NCBI GenBank assembly: GCA_025210775.1
Contig: JAOARB010000020.1
Location: forward strand, 62,001-126,000
Direction: 5' to 3'
Length of the DNA: 64,000 nt
Source: Prolixibacteraceae bacterium
GTDB taxonomy: Bacteria > Bacteroidota > Bacteroidia > Bacteroidales > Prolixibacteraceae
Shown here one piece after another: positions 9,074-18,069 of the stretch. The notes below the pieces were generated by a model, which did no database searches, was not told the origin of the DNA, and was given only the letters and a program-made list of their open reading frames with translations. How positions within the stretch are numbered: position 1 is the first letter of the stretch; each line of letters opens with the position of its first letter. Made by a program: the position numbers and the translations under genes.

Positions 9074-9113
9074 ACCAAAAAGGGAAACACTTCAGTAAAG
9101 AAGTCTTTCCCTT
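9074..9113 (-). terminator. Terminator of hcp
   Basis: Read on the minus strand, aagggaaagacttc (9113-9100) pairs with gaagtgtttccctt (9093-9080) with one mismatch around a 6-nt loop and runs into TTTTTGG. It lies about 80 bp past the hcp stop. Confidence 0.8.
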
Positions 9114-9192
9114 GGATTGCATTCTATTTTTCTATCTTAGTTTAAAAACGTTGTCATTTCTTTATTGACCGTTTTAATAAGCACTCTATACG

Positions 9193-10839
9193 TTAGTTTA
9201 AGAACACTTTCATGTCTTCGTCTACAGTCCCTATTCCACTGATTCCAAAGTTCTCTATCAATACGTTTGCCACATTTGGTGATAGGAATGCTGGAAGTGT
9301 TGGTCCTAAATGGATATTTTTCACTCCTAGATGAAGTAGAGCCAAAAGAACGATCACTGCTTTTTGCTCATACCATGCGATGTTATATGCAATTGGTAGT
9401 TCATTGATGTCGTTAAGTTCAAAAACTTCTTTTAGTTTTAACGCAATAACAGCCAATGAATAAGAGTCGTTACATTGTCCTGCATCAAGAACTCTTGGGA
9501 TACCTCCGATATCACCTAGTTCTAGTTTATTGTAACGATATTTCGCACAACCAGCAGTTAGGATAACAGTATCTTGAGGTAGTTTATCTGCAAATTCAGT
9601 GTAATAATCACGGCTTTTCATACGTCCATCACATCCAGCCATAACAAAGAATTTACGTATCGCTCCACTCTTCACGGCATCGACTACTTTGTCTGCCAAC
9701 TGGATCACTTGGTTGTGTGCAAAACCACCAATGATTTTTCCTTTTTCAATCTCTACAGGAGCTTGACATTGTTTTGCATGCTCAATAATTTGAGAGAAAT
9801 CTTTTACGCCATCCACGGGTCTGTTTGGAATATGTTTGATTCCAACAAAACCTGCAGCACCAGTAGTATAAACACGGTCCTTATAAGACTTCTTAGGAGG
9901 AGTAATACAGTTGGTTGTCATCAAGATAGGGCCATTGAATGTTTCGAATTCACTATCTTGTTTCCACCATGCATTTCCATAGTTACCAATAAAGTGGCTA
10001 TATTTCTTAAATTCTGGATAATAGTTCGCAGGAAGCATCTCACTGTGTGTATATACATCTACACCTGTTCCCTCAGTTTGTTTTAGAAGGTCTTCCATAT
10101 CTCTCAAATCATGCCCAGAGATAAGAATACCAGGTCGGTTGTTTACTCCAATATTTACTTCTGTAATTTCAGGGTTACCATATTTAGTTGTATTGGCTTC
10201 ATCAAGAAGGGCCATTACATCTACTCCATATTTTCCTGTTTCTAATGTCAAAGCAACCAACTCATCCACTGAGATATCGTCACGAGTCACTTCATAAAGG
10301 GCACGTTGGAAGAAAGCATGTAGCTCCGTTTTCTCATATCCTAAATTCCAAGCATGCTCAGCATAAGCAGCCGCTCCTTTTACTCCATAAACGATCAACT
10401 CTTTAAGAGAGCGGATATCTTCGTTTTCGATAGAAAGGATTCCGACAATGGCAGCTTTTGCTTCGTAAAAAGCTTCCGATTCAGGGTTCCATGTTGTAGC
10501 ACTATATTTAGAGATATTTTCATCCCCACCTTTAGCAAGGTAAGCCGCTTTAACACGATCTCTGATTTGAAGTCCTTCAGTGATTAGCTCAGTAATCTTG
10601 ATAGGATCAAAATTGGCATTGGTAATCGTTGTAAAAAGTGCATCAACAACAAATTTATTGGCTTTATCATCTTCCAAGCCCAATGCTCTACCGTGATGCG
10701 TATATGTAGAAATTCCTTTTACAACATACATCAACAAGTCTTGAAGATTGGCTACTTCTTCGTTTTTACCACAAACTCCTTTAACTGTACATCCAACTCC
10801 TTTAGATGCTTCTTGACATTGAAAACAGAACATGCTCAT
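9193..10839 (-). CDS. hcp: Hydroxylamine reductase / hybrid cluster protein
   Basis: A 548-residue hybrid-cluster (prismane) protein, now viewed mainly as a nitric oxide reductase in nitrosative stress, with hydroxylamine reductase activity in vitro. The N-terminal cubane ligands are Cys5, Cys8, Cys17 and Cys23 (C-x2-C-x8-C-x5-C), the short spacing of class I Hcps from anaerobes. Hybrid-cluster regions appear as [42 protein letters not shown] and [11 protein letters not shown]. It is followed by its own terminator and lies 165 bp downstream of an iron-sulfur protein gene on the same strand, with no good promoter in between, so the two are probably co-transcribed from the promoter at 12.0 kb under the Crp/Fnr regulator. 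Confidence 0.97.
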   Translation of the reverse strand: MSMFCFQCQEASKGVGCTVKGVCGKNEEVANLQDLLMYVVKGISTYTHHGRALGLEDDKANKFVVDALFTTITNANFDPIKITELITEGLQIRDRVKAAYLAKGGDENISKYSATTWNPESEAFYEAKAAIVGILSIENEDIRSLKELIVYGVKGAAAYAEHAWNLGYEKTELHAFFQRALYEVTRDDISVDELVALTLETGKYGVDVMALLDEANTTKYGNPEITEVNIGVNNRPGILISGHDLRDMEDLLKQTEGTGVDVYTHSEMLPANYYPEFKKYSHFIGNYGNAWWKQDSEFETFNGPILMTTNCITPPKKSYKDRVYTTGAAGFVGIKHIPNRPVDGVKDFSQIIEHAKQCQAPVEIEKGKIIGGFAHNQVIQLADKVVDAVKSGAIRKFFVMAGCDGRMKSRDYYTEFADKLPQDTVILTAGCAKYRYNKLELGDIGGIPRVLDAGQCNDSYSLAVIALKLKEVFELNDINELPIAYNIAWYEQKAVIVLLALLHLGVKNIHLGPTLPAFLSPNVANVLIENFGISGIGTVDEDMKVFLN

Positions 10840-10860
10840 AATCGTTAATTTTTTAGGGTA

Positions 10861-10920
10861 CCATAGAATAGAGACATGCCCTATCCTATGGCGATCATCT
10901 TCTCGAAAAGAAGAAGATGA
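10861..10920 (-). other. Two hairpins in the spacer between the iron-sulfur gene and hcp
   Basis: First hairpin: ccatagaatag (10861-10871) against ctatcctatgg (10881-10891), one mismatch. Second: catcttct (10898-10905) against agaagatg about 8 nt later. Neither is followed by a T run on the minus strand, so they are more likely mRNA processing or stability elements setting the hcp level than terminators. This is inference from sequence only. Confidence 0.4.
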
Positions 10921-11004
10921 GAAATTGTTATTTTTTGAAAAGTGTTACCATACAGGACTTAAAGCCCTTTGCTTATATTTCGTTTCTTTTAGAGATGGGA
11001 AACA

Positions 11005-11955
11005 TTAAATCCACGACTCATCTAAAATCTCTCCTTTGATACTTACTGTAATCGCTTTTACTGGTACTTTGCGAGAAGCTTCCAAACAAGCCTCTTGTAT
11101 TAAGCGAAGAAGGCCACCACAACATGGAACTTCCATGATCATCACGGTGATGGTATTGATACGAGCCTCATCAATCATCATAATCAATTTATCAATATAG
11201 GCTTGCTGTTGTGAGTCAAGTTTAGGACATGCAATAGCAAGTACTTTCCCAGGAAGAAAATCAGAATGGAAATTTCCTAATGAAAAAGCAACACAGTCAG
11301 CAGCAACCAAAAGATCGGCATTCTTTAAGAATGGAGCATTCGGGTTTAATAGGTGCATCTGTACAGGCCATTGACGTAGAGCACTTGGCGCAGCAGTAGA
11401 TACATTTTGTGGCATTGGGTCAACAGGGTTATCAAAAGACACATTCTGTGATCCAGGACATCCTGATCCACATCCCCCTTGAGGTTGGCTCATTAATAGT
11501 GATGATTTCATTTGAGGTTTCTTTTCTTCTTCTTTTTTAGAGTTTTTGTTCTCGCTTTTATAGTTATGTACAATCTGTTTTACTTCCTGAAGATCAAAAT
11601 CATATGCATCCTGGTTCTCAGACATCCACTGAACACCTTGACGAACAAACTCCATTTCGTTATAGTCTTTTAGATGACAAAGGTGAGCCACGACTGTATT
11701 CTTTCCTTTTTTGACCATATCCTTGATCACAAGGATCTCATCATAAGGTGCAGCCTCTCTTGTTTCGATCTCGATAGCTCCTTGAGGACAATGTCCAATA
11801 CAAGCACCAAGGCCATCACACATTAGATCACTGATTAGACGTGCTTTACCATCGATAATTCGCAATGCTCCTTCGTGGCAATTAGGAATACACAAGCCAC
11901 ATCCATTACACAACTCCTCATCAATTTTAATTATCTCTCTCTTCATGTTTTTCAT
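11005..11955 (-). CDS. Ferredoxin-type iron-sulfur protein partnered with Hcp
   Basis: A 316-residue cytoplasmic protein. The N-terminus carries a full 4Fe-4S motif (Cys16, 19, 22, 26: CNGCGLCIPNC) and a second, incomplete one (Cys46, Cys52, Cys56: CDGLGACIGHCP) in which the second cysteine position is Leu49. A middle GGCGSGCPG segment and a C-terminal VPCCGG offer more cysteines. It is upstream of hcp on the same strand and directly downstream of the palindromic operator, so it probably supplies electrons to Hcp in place of the Hcr reductase of enterobacteria; that role is inferred from context. Similar proteins sit next to hcp in other anaerobes. An alternative start is Met4 (11946). Confidence 0.85.
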   Translation of the reverse strand: MKNMKREIIKIDEELCNGCGLCIPNCHEGALRIIDGKARLISDLMCDGLGACIGHCPQGAIEIETREAAPYDEILVIKDMVKKGKNTVVAHLCHLKDYNEMEFVRQGVQWMSENQDAYDFDLQEVKQIVHNYKSENKNSKKEEEKKPQMKSSLLMSQPQGGCGSGCPGSQNVSFDNPVDPMPQNVSTAAPSALRQWPVQMHLLNPNAPFLKNADLLVAADCVAFSLGNFHSDFLPGKVLAIACPKLDSQQQAYIDKLIMMIDEARINTITVMIMEVPCCGGLLRLIQEACLEASRKVPVKAITVSIKGEILDESWI

Positions 11956-12011
11956 AACACCACATTATTTATTAGAAGGAAAACCGATTCTTGTTTAACT
12001 AACTTTCAATG

Positions 12012-12056
12012 GCAAATATAGGCTCCTTGTCTCTCCTAGATTGTAACAGTTGTTAC
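12012..12056 (-). promoter_or_regulatory. Promoter and Crp/Fnr-type operator of the hcp module
   Basis: On the minus strand a perfect Bacteroidota -7 box TATATTTG occupies 12019-12012, predicting a start near 12005. Upstream lies the perfect palindrome TGTAACAGTTGTTACA (12041-12056; 7-bp arms, 2-bp centre). Its centre is about 42-43 bp before the predicted start, the position used by class II Crp/Fnr activators. The GTAAC/GTTAC half-sites match the type reported for HcpR-family regulators, and a Crp/Fnr gene is divergent at 12185. Confidence 0.75.
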
Positions 12057-12184
12057 ACTTCGAAAGTTTTTTCGAAAAAAAGATCTTTTTGTGCTTTATT
12101 GTATTTTTTCACTATCTTCATCTTTGATAAGAGGTCCATATGATGGACACAATGGAATAAGAAACAGCAAATAGACCCTATAAT

Positions 12185-12847
12185 ATGTTGGAAAATACCC
12201 TACAAAAGACGGCGTTATTTAAAAACATTCCAGAGACAGAAATCACTGATCTACTGAAAAATACAAGATATAAGGTATCGAAATTCACCAAAGAGAGTTT
12301 GATTGCACATGCTGGAGATGAGATCAATGATATGTTTATCTTACTGGAAGGTACTTTAGAGGGAGCCATGTTAGACTTTTCGGGCAACAAGCTTAAGATT
12401 GAGCAACTACAAGGACCGATGCTTATAGCTGCTGCTTTTGTATATGGAAAGAAGAACCGTTTTCCCGTTAATCTTTTAGCCAAAAGTGACGGAAGCATGC
12501 TTCGTATAGAGAAGAAATCCTTTACAAAGCTTCTACTAATGGAATCGCAGCTTTTGATTAACTATATGAATATCATCTCTAACAAAGCGCAGTTCTTAAC
12601 CGAGAAGATCACCTTTCTTTCTTTTAAAACAATACGTCAGAAACTGGCCTTTTTCCTTCTGAAGCAAAACCAAGAGGTTATTGAGATAAAAGAATCACAA
12701 TCGGCATTGGCAGAGCTTTTTGGTGTAACCCGACCCTCTCTAGCCAGATCTATTGGTGAGCTAACCAATATGGGGATACTTACATGGGATCGTAAAAAGG
12801 TTACGATACATCAGCCTAGCGAGCTGCAAAATATATTAATGGAATAG
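12185..12847 (+). CDS. Crp/Fnr-family regulator, HcpR-like
   Basis: A 220-residue transcription factor with an N-terminal cyclic-nucleotide-type beta-barrel (about 15-120, with GDEINDMFILLEGTLEG), a long dimerisation helix, and a C-terminal winged helix (about 150-215; recognition region LAELFGVTRPSLARSIGEL). No N-terminal cysteine cluster is present, so it is not an oxygen-sensing Fnr; HcpR relatives in Bacteroidota sense nitrosative stress, in one case through haem. It is transcribed away from the iron-sulfur/hcp genes and shares a 229-bp intergenic region with them containing the palindrome at 12041, which makes it the probable activator of that module. A near-match -7 box CATCTTTG is at 12119-12126 for its own promoter. 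Confidence 0.88.
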   Translation: MLENTLQKTALFKNIPETEITDLLKNTRYKVSKFTKESLIAHAGDEINDMFILLEGTLEGAMLDFSGNKLKIEQLQGPMLIAAAFVYGKKNRFPVNLLAKSDGSMLRIEKKSFTKLLLMESQLLINYMNIISNKAQFLTEKITFLSFKTIRQKLAFFLLKQNQEVIEIKESQSALAELFGVTRPSLARSIGELTNMGILTWDRKKVTIHQPSELQNILME

Positions 12848-12964
12848 CCTTTTGTGGAAATGTATCCATTATATAAATAAGCACAATAATAACTGAGACC
12901 TTAAAAGTAAATAGATCACAACAATAGACCTACTTACAAAAGGCTTGAAATAATATTTATTAAA

Positions 12965-13318
12965 ATGAAATTTTTCTATTTATCTACGTGCACTACATGT
13001 AAACGAATCATGAACGAGGTAGAATTGCCATCTAGCGTCGTTCTACAGGATATCAAAAAAGAGCTTTATACCGAAGAGGAGCTTGAAAAGATGAAAGCAT
13101 TGGCTGGCAGCTTTGAAGCATTATTTAATAAAAGGGCACAAAAATATAAGGCGCTTGGATTAAAAGATCAAAGCTTAACAGAAGAGCAGATAAAAGAATA
13201 TATTCTAAGCGATTACACCTTCTTAAAACGTCCGGTATTTATCGATGACAACCAGATATTTGTTGGCAATCAAAAGAAAACAGTAGAGGCATTGACAGAA
13301 TACGTAAAAAATATTTAA
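12965..13318 (+). CDS. ArsC/Spx-family thioredoxin-fold protein
   Basis: A 117-residue cytoplasmic protein of the ArsC/Spx/YffB family. The N-terminal YLSTCTTCKR places Cys9 and Cys12 at the family's active-site position, and the FLKRPVFID segment near residue 80 is the typical ArsC-family signature. Bacteroidota have many such proteins with unproven function; arsenate reduction is possible but there are no other arsenic genes nearby, and an Spx-like regulatory role would be unusual in this phylum. It is probably transcribed alone, with 117 bp upstream and 82 bp downstream. Start at ATG 12965. Confidence 0.85.
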   Translation: MKFFYLSTCTTCKRIMNEVELPSSVVLQDIKKELYTEEELEKMKALAGSFEALFNKRAQKYKALGLKDQSLTEEQIKEYILSDYTFLKRPVFIDDNQIFVGNQKKTVEALTEYVKNI

Positions 13319-13400
13319 TGAAAAAAGGGTAATCCCCCTAACTTTTCTATATATTAACAAGCGAAATAAACTTACGTATAACACATAACTAAAAGATACA

Positions 13401-14045
13401 ATGGGATCGAAAGAATTGGTTATCTCTAAAATTAAAAAGCCTCAAAGCATGATGGAAACAGCTTCTCTTTTAGAAGCATTAGAGGCACATCAAATTGATA
13501 CTATTAATTGGGCGTCATATTCTGTTAAACCAGAAGTTACGTTTCATATTGGACATGATGAAGAAGCTTTCTATCTTCACTTTGAAGTAAGAAAAGAAGA
13601 AGTAAGAGCCGTGACAACAGAAATCAACGGGGAAGTATATGAAGACAGTTGTTGTGAATTCTTCTTTGCTCCTGACGATAAAGGCTACTACAACCTTGAG
13701 ATGAATGCCATTGGTGCTTTCCTTTTCGGATATGGTGCAGGAAGAGATAGAGAAAGAATTGAAGCTGAAAAGCTTGCTGGTATTAAAGTATTCACCTCTC
13801 TTGGCAAATCTCCAGTAGAGCCTACAGAGAAAGTATCAGAATATACTATTACTGCAAAACTTCCTTTTGAAGCTTTTGTACATCATCCAGGTTTTAAACT
13901 AGATAAGGATAACTATAAAGGTAACTTCTTTAAGTGTGGAGATAAAACGCCAAAGATGCACTTTGTTACTTGGAATCCAATCGGAACAGAAACACCTGAT
14001 TATCACAGACCAGAATTCTTCGGTTCATTGGTGATCGGTAAATAA
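13401..14045 (+). CDS. CBM9-like carbohydrate-binding fold protein
   Basis: A 214-residue protein resembling the carbohydrate-binding family 9-like domain found as a stand-alone protein in Bacteroidota. Features include the beta-sandwich strands around VTFHIGHDEEAFYLHFEV, YEDSCCEFFFAPD, YYNLEMNAIGAFLFGYG and the C-terminal MHFVTWNPIGTETPDYHRPEFFGSL. There is no signal peptide, so it would act in the cytoplasm, which is unusual for a sugar-binding fold; function is unknown. It is convergent with the next gene and both share a bidirectional terminator. Confidence 0.75.
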   Translation: MGSKELVISKIKKPQSMMETASLLEALEAHQIDTINWASYSVKPEVTFHIGHDEEAFYLHFEVRKEEVRAVTTEINGEVYEDSCCEFFFAPDDKGYYNLEMNAIGAFLFGYGAGRDRERIEAEKLAGIKVFTSLGKSPVEPTEKVSEYTITAKLPFEAFVHHPGFKLDKDNYKGNFFKCGDKTPKMHFVTWNPIGTETPDYHRPEFFGSLVIGK

Positions 14046-14052
14046 TACCATT

Positions 14053-14103
14053 ATTCCATTCTTTTCAATTCATATTAATATTTGCAATTGGAAAGAATGG
14101 AAT
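14053..14103. terminator. Bidirectional hairpin between convergent genes
   Basis: An 18-bp stem, attccattcttttcaatt (14053-14070) with aattggaaagaatggaat (14086-14103), with one wobble pair, lies between the stops of two convergent genes. T runs are weak on both sides, but position and stem length favour a shared terminator. Confidence 0.7.
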
Positions 14104-14116
14104 AAATTATTTCAAA

Positions 14117-14899
14117 TTAGAAGCTTAGAACAAGACCAAACTGAACACCGTAATTCTGCATTTTAATATCTAGTCCATCCTTCAATTTAAACTCATGGTT
14201 GGCTCCATCAAGTAAACTATTAAATGAACTACTACCGGTTCTTAGATAGTTCCCACTAATAGAGAAATAAACATTCTCAGCAATCGAGATATCCACTCCT
14301 GCTTTCCATTGTGTTGCCAATCCACTAAAGCTCAAATCATATGTATTGGTTGTTTTATTTCGGTCAATCATATTGCAAGATGCATAACCCAAACTAAAAG
14401 ATGCATAAAGAACCAAATAATTCGAAAAAGCGGTAGTACGTGTCATCACGGATGGCCCAACATAATTGATGCTGGTTTGATGGTTTATATCTTGAGCTAG
14501 AAGAAATCCAGTTGGTTTGTCTTCATAATTAAAATCTCCCTCTTTTAACAGGCATCTACCCAAAGAAGCTTCCATACCAATACCTAAGTTTTCAAGGATA
14601 AAATGGAAATAACTCGCCTCAAAAGTGTATCCAGAGCTATTAGATTCTGTTTGAATTCCTGAAAATTTATTCCAAGTCATGCCATATCCAAGATAGACTC
14701 TATTTTCCCAAATAGAACGTTTTCGATACTCTGATCTTATCTTACGTCTTTTGGGTTTCTCAAAAGGATTCTGCTCAGAATATGTTAAAGTAGAATTATC
14801 TGAACAATTATTCTCTATTGTATTTACATCGATTGTCGAAGCAAAACCTAAGTTCATAAAGATCGCGAAGATCCCGATTAATAACGTTATTTTTTTCAT
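14117..14899 (-). CDS. Predicted outer membrane beta-barrel protein
   Basis: A 260-residue exported protein of unrecognised family. The N-terminal MKKITLLIGIFAIFMNLGFAS is a signal peptide with cleavage near residue 20. The rest alternates aromatic and polar residues (YLGYGMTWNKFSGIQ, YTFEASYFHFILENLGIGMEASLG, LVLYASFSLGYA, VYFSISGNYLRTG) and ends in MQNYGVQFGLVLSF, a C-terminal strand with terminal Phe typical of outer membrane barrels. No operon partner. On the minus strand a TATATTTG -7 box is found upstream at 14981-14974. Confidence 0.75.
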   Translation of the reverse strand: MKKITLLIGIFAIFMNLGFASTIDVNTIENNCSDNSTLTYSEQNPFEKPKRRKIRSEYRKRSIWENRVYLGYGMTWNKFSGIQTESNSSGYTFEASYFHFILENLGIGMEASLGRCLLKEGDFNYEDKPTGFLLAQDINHQTSINYVGPSVMTRTTAFSNYLVLYASFSLGYASCNMIDRNKTTNTYDLSFSGLATQWKAGVDISIAENVYFSISGNYLRTGSSSFNSLLDGANHEFKLKDGLDIKMQNYGVQFGLVLSF

Positions 14900-14973
14900 G
14901 TATACAACTTCTTTATCAGCATCCTAAGGGGGCACTAATCATAAAATAGAACAACACTGTCTTCTGTAGATAT

Positions 14974-14981
14974 CAAATATA
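14974..14981 (-). promoter_or_regulatory. Candidate -7 box of the outer membrane protein gene
   Basis: TATATTTG on the minus strand matches the Bacteroidota TAnnTTTG consensus exactly, 75 bp upstream of the start at 14899. No clear -33 TTTG was found at the usual distance, so support is limited. Confidence 0.4.
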
Positions 14982-15181
14982 TAATAAAAAATTATGTTGA
15001 TAACTATGAAACAAATAATATCCATCAATAAAAGGCCACCTCAATTAAGTATTATACGAGTATATGAACACAAACAAAGAGTAAAAAATAAAGAAAAACA
15101 AAAAACGAAGGAGTATGGTATAATTATTGAAAGTATATTATCTTGTAAAAGATATATTTTTAATCCAAAATACGCATAAAA

Positions 15182-17167
15182 TTGAAATCATATTCTTCCT
15201 CAATATATAGCATCATTATTGCATTATCACTCAATATTGTGATGCTACTTGTTCCACTAAAGAGTCAAGCGCAATTTAATACACAACAATATTTTTATCA
15301 TGGTAGAAGTAAGCTGCACTTTGAGAATTATGTAGGCTCTATTAAGGATTTCAACATCGTTATCCGTCTAGAACCCAATAACTATGAAGCCTATTTCTTT
15401 CGAGCAATTGCCAAACAATATTTAGAGGACTATTATGGAGCGAAAGAAGATCTAGACAAGGCGATAGCTATCAAACCGTTCTATCCTTTAGCTTTTATGC
15501 AAAGAGGGATGGTAAACCATTCTTTAAAGAACTATGAGATTGCTTTGGATGATTATAATAGGGCTATGGAGTTAGACATCAACAACTACTCTATTTTTAA
15601 TAATAGAGGGATTACAAAGATGGCTCTTAAGAATTACACTGGAGCCATTACAGATTACACCAAAGCTCTTTCCCTAAACAAGAGAGCCATAAATACTTAT
15701 CTGAATAGAAGTATTGCCTACCAGATTGTTGATAGTCTAGATCTAGCCATCAATGATTGTACCAAAGCAATCAAAATACGTCCACATTACGATCGTGCCT
15801 ATCTTATTCGAGGAAGAATAAAACTAGAGAAGGATGATTTTGCAGGAGCTTTAACCGATATTAATGAAGCAATCAAACTAAATCCAAGATCCGATATGGC
15901 ATTCTTTTTACGTGGATTAGCAAAGCAAAAGCTAGGTGAACAAGATGGTGCTATTATGGATTATGATATGGCTATACGACAAAACCCAGGATTAGCATCG
16001 GCCTATCTAAATAGAGGAATCATCAAAGAGCAAAAGAAACAGCCAGATGCTCAAAGAGATATTCAGATAGCATGTAGCCTTGATCCCAATATCGCAAAAT
16101 TCCAAAAAAGACTAAAAGAAGAACAACAGAAACGTGCCAATCCTTGGTATTATGCCATCAGTCAAAACGCAAAGAAGAAAAATAGAAAAAAAGAAGAAGA
16201 CAAAGAGATAAAGAAGGACAACCAACCAACAGATCAAGAACAAAATATCAATCCTAAAAACTTAAATCATGCCCAGAAGGTTCAAAGAGGGAAATTAAGA
16301 CGTCAAGAAGATCGTTCAGGAACACAGCCTCCTCTTATCGTTGGGGATAATGGAAAGGTAACCCTTACGACAGAACAACCAACAGAGGGACTGATACAGA
16401 ATGTAAATGTCATTATTGAATTAAGCCCAAATTTTGATTTCACCTATTTCAATAAAAATGAGCTAGACTATTCTAAGATGCAATATTTTAGTGTCGAAGT
16501 AGATAAGCTAAATGATCTCAACGAGCAAAATCCATTCTTGGCATTAACCAATCACGAACAAACAACAGTAGAAAGATATGATGAGATGCAACAATACAAA
16601 GAGCATATTGCACTTTTTGATGCATTGGTAGCGACAGGAGAAAATCCAGAACTTTTCTATCTCGATAGGGCAATACTAAAGAACCTTTCGTTTGAGTTTG
16701 AATCATCGAAGGTTGACTTCGAAAATGCAAAACACTTTGCCTCAGATAACCTTTTAGTCTATTTCGGTGCAGCCAATAATCTGGTAGACATGACCGATTA
16801 TATACGCTCGCTTTCTAAAATGGAAGAAAAACTACTTAATCATTCGAAGACAAAAGATGAGGTGGCATATCTAAACTATAATAAAGCAATTGCAGACTAT
16901 AAGAAGGTGGTTAAGATTAACCCTAAATTCCAGTTTGCTTGGTATAATATGGGAAACACCTATATTAAGATGGAGAAGTATGAAAAGGCCATTAAATACT
17001 ACTCTAAGGCTATTGAAGCATATCCTGCTTTTGCAGAAGCATACTTCAATAGAGGACTCACTAAAATATACCTTAAAGATATTGAAGGAGGAGCCTTAGA
17101 CCTTAGTAAGGCAGGGGAATTAGGGATGATCCAAGCTTATAATATCATCAAACGTTATTGTGATTAA
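15182..17167 (+). CDS. Exported tetratricopeptide-repeat protein
   Basis: A 661-residue protein starting at TTG 15182; this start is favoured because it yields a good signal peptide (hydrophobic core IYSIIIALSLNIVMLLV, then QAQ before residue 32). About eight TPR units follow (about 33-310), each in the style AYFFRAIAKQYLEDYYGAKEDLDKA. Then come a lysine-rich low-complexity linker (about 320-400; KKKNRKKEEDKEIKKD), a region of unknown fold, and two to three more TPRs (about 560-650; AWYNMGNTYIKMEKYEKAIKYY). It is probably periplasmic or envelope-associated and a protein-interaction scaffold; the partner is unknown. It ends 2 bp from the convergent murI stop. Confidence 0.85.
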   Translation: MKSYSSSIYSIIIALSLNIVMLLVPLKSQAQFNTQQYFYHGRSKLHFENYVGSIKDFNIVIRLEPNNYEAYFFRAIAKQYLEDYYGAKEDLDKAIAIKPFYPLAFMQRGMVNHSLKNYEIALDDYNRAMELDINNYSIFNNRGITKMALKNYTGAITDYTKALSLNKRAINTYLNRSIAYQIVDSLDLAINDCTKAIKIRPHYDRAYLIRGRIKLEKDDFAGALTDINEAIKLNPRSDMAFFLRGLAKQKLGEQDGAIMDYDMAIRQNPGLASAYLNRGIIKEQKKQPDAQRDIQIACSLDPNIAKFQKRLKEEQQKRANPWYYAISQNAKKKNRKKEEDKEIKKDNQPTDQEQNINPKNLNHAQKVQRGKLRRQEDRSGTQPPLIVGDNGKVTLTTEQPTEGLIQNVNVIIELSPNFDFTYFNKNELDYSKMQYFSVEVDKLNDLNEQNPFLALTNHEQTTVERYDEMQQYKEHIALFDALVATGENPELFYLDRAILKNLSFEFESSKVDFENAKHFASDNLLVYFGAANNLVDMTDYIRSLSKMEEKLLNHSKTKDEVAYLNYNKAIADYKKVVKINPKFQFAWYNMGNTYIKMEKYEKAIKYYSKAIEAYPAFAEAYFNRGLTKIYLKDIEGGALDLSKAGELGMIQAYNIIKRYCD

Positions 17168-17169
17168 AG

Positions 17170-17997
17170 CTATAAATCTATCTGCTTAGAATGAACTTTA
17201 GAGCCATAAAACTGTGTGGCTCTTTCGTCGAATAGTAATGTCGATTCTGTTGTTAAAAAACGCACATTGCCTTTTTTTAGGCACAAAGCGTCTAGGTCTG
17301 AATGGCGACGAAGATAATCCTCTAAACTCTGAGCAACAAGATCCCCTTGTGAAAGGACCTCTACCCCATTAGGAACATATTTTTCGATTATATTCTTCAC
17401 TAATGGATAGTGGGTGCAACCTAAAAGAATGGTGTCGATATCTTTCGATTTTGAAAGCAGAATATCGATATCTTTCGAAATAAAATAGTGTGCACCTTCC
17501 GTATCAAAACTATTATCCTCAATTAAAGGAACCCACATAGGACATGCATGTTGCCACACTTCCATTTTCCTTTGTAGAGAAAATTTTGCTATCTCTAAAG
17601 GATAGGAATCCGATTTAACAGTTCCTTCCGTTCCAAGAATTCCAATAACACCACTCTGACTAGAATGGATTAGGTGTTCGACACTTGGGCGTATCACTCC
17701 TAGAACACGTTTATGATCTACCCATCTTTCAAGATCATTCTGTTGGATGGTACGAAGAGCCTTTGCACTTGCGGTATTACAGGCCAGAATAATCAACTCA
17801 CAACCTTGTGAGAAAAGATAATCCACCGCCTGTTTTGTATAATGATAAATCACATCAAAAGAACGTGATCCATATGGATTACGTGCATTATCACCTAAAT
17901 ATAGATAATCATATTGCGGAAGACGATCAACAATAGATCTTAAAACGGTTAGTCCTCCATAGCCTGAGTCAAATACACCTATAGGTCCCATAATCAT
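17170..17997 (-). CDS. murI: Glutamate racemase
   Basis: Makes D-glutamate for peptidoglycan by a two-cysteine racemisation. Motifs seen: GVFDSGYGGLTVL (with catalytic Asp), LGDNARNPYGSRS, ILACNTASA (first catalytic Cys), and LLGCTHYPLV (second Cys with His). I place the start at ATG 17997 (MIMGPIGVFDSG), giving 275 residues; a longer frame to 18027 would run into the hairpin at 18013-18046 and is unlikely. ATG 17991 is also possible. It lies downstream of the bamA-ompH genes on the same strand but behind a terminator-like stem. Confidence 0.95.
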   Translation of the reverse strand: MIMGPIGVFDSGYGGLTVLRSIVDRLPQYDYLYLGDNARNPYGSRSFDVIYHYTKQAVDYLFSQGCELIILACNTASAKALRTIQQNDLERWVDHKRVLGVIRPSVEHLIHSSQSGVIGILGTEGTVKSDSYPLEIAKFSLQRKMEVWQHACPMWVPLIEDNSFDTEGAHYFISKDIDILLSKSKDIDTILLGCTHYPLVKNIIEKYVPNGVEVLSQGDLVAQSLEDYLRRHSDLDALCLKKGNVRFLTTESTLLFDERATQFYGSKVHSKQIDL

Positions 17998-18012
17998 TGG
18001 AATTATAAAACA

Positions 18013-18046
18013 AATAAAGGTATCCATTGTAATGAATACCTTTATT
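18013..18046 (-). terminator. Hairpin between ompH-like gene and murI
   Basis: A 16-bp stem, aataaaggtatccatt (18013-18028) with aatgaatacctttatt (18031-18046), one mismatch and a 2-nt loop, sits just after the OmpH-like stop at 18070 on the minus strand. It may partly terminate or stabilise the upstream transcript. Confidence 0.65.
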
Positions 18047-18069
18047 AAATCTATTTATTTGCTTATTGC

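Noticed and set aside
12846..12945. Inverted agccttttgt/acaaaaggct about 80 nt apart after the Crp/Fnr gene
   Set aside because: Arms are only 10 bp and widely spaced, and no terminator or operator character is clear.
14994..15179. 61-codon frame before the TPR gene
   Set aside because: Lysine/isoleucine-rich translation of AT-rich DNA directly before a gene with its own signal peptide; no support.
17998..18027. N-terminal extension of murI
   Set aside because: The extra codons are one arm of the hairpin at 18013-18046, and the conserved enzyme starts at MGPIGVFDSG.
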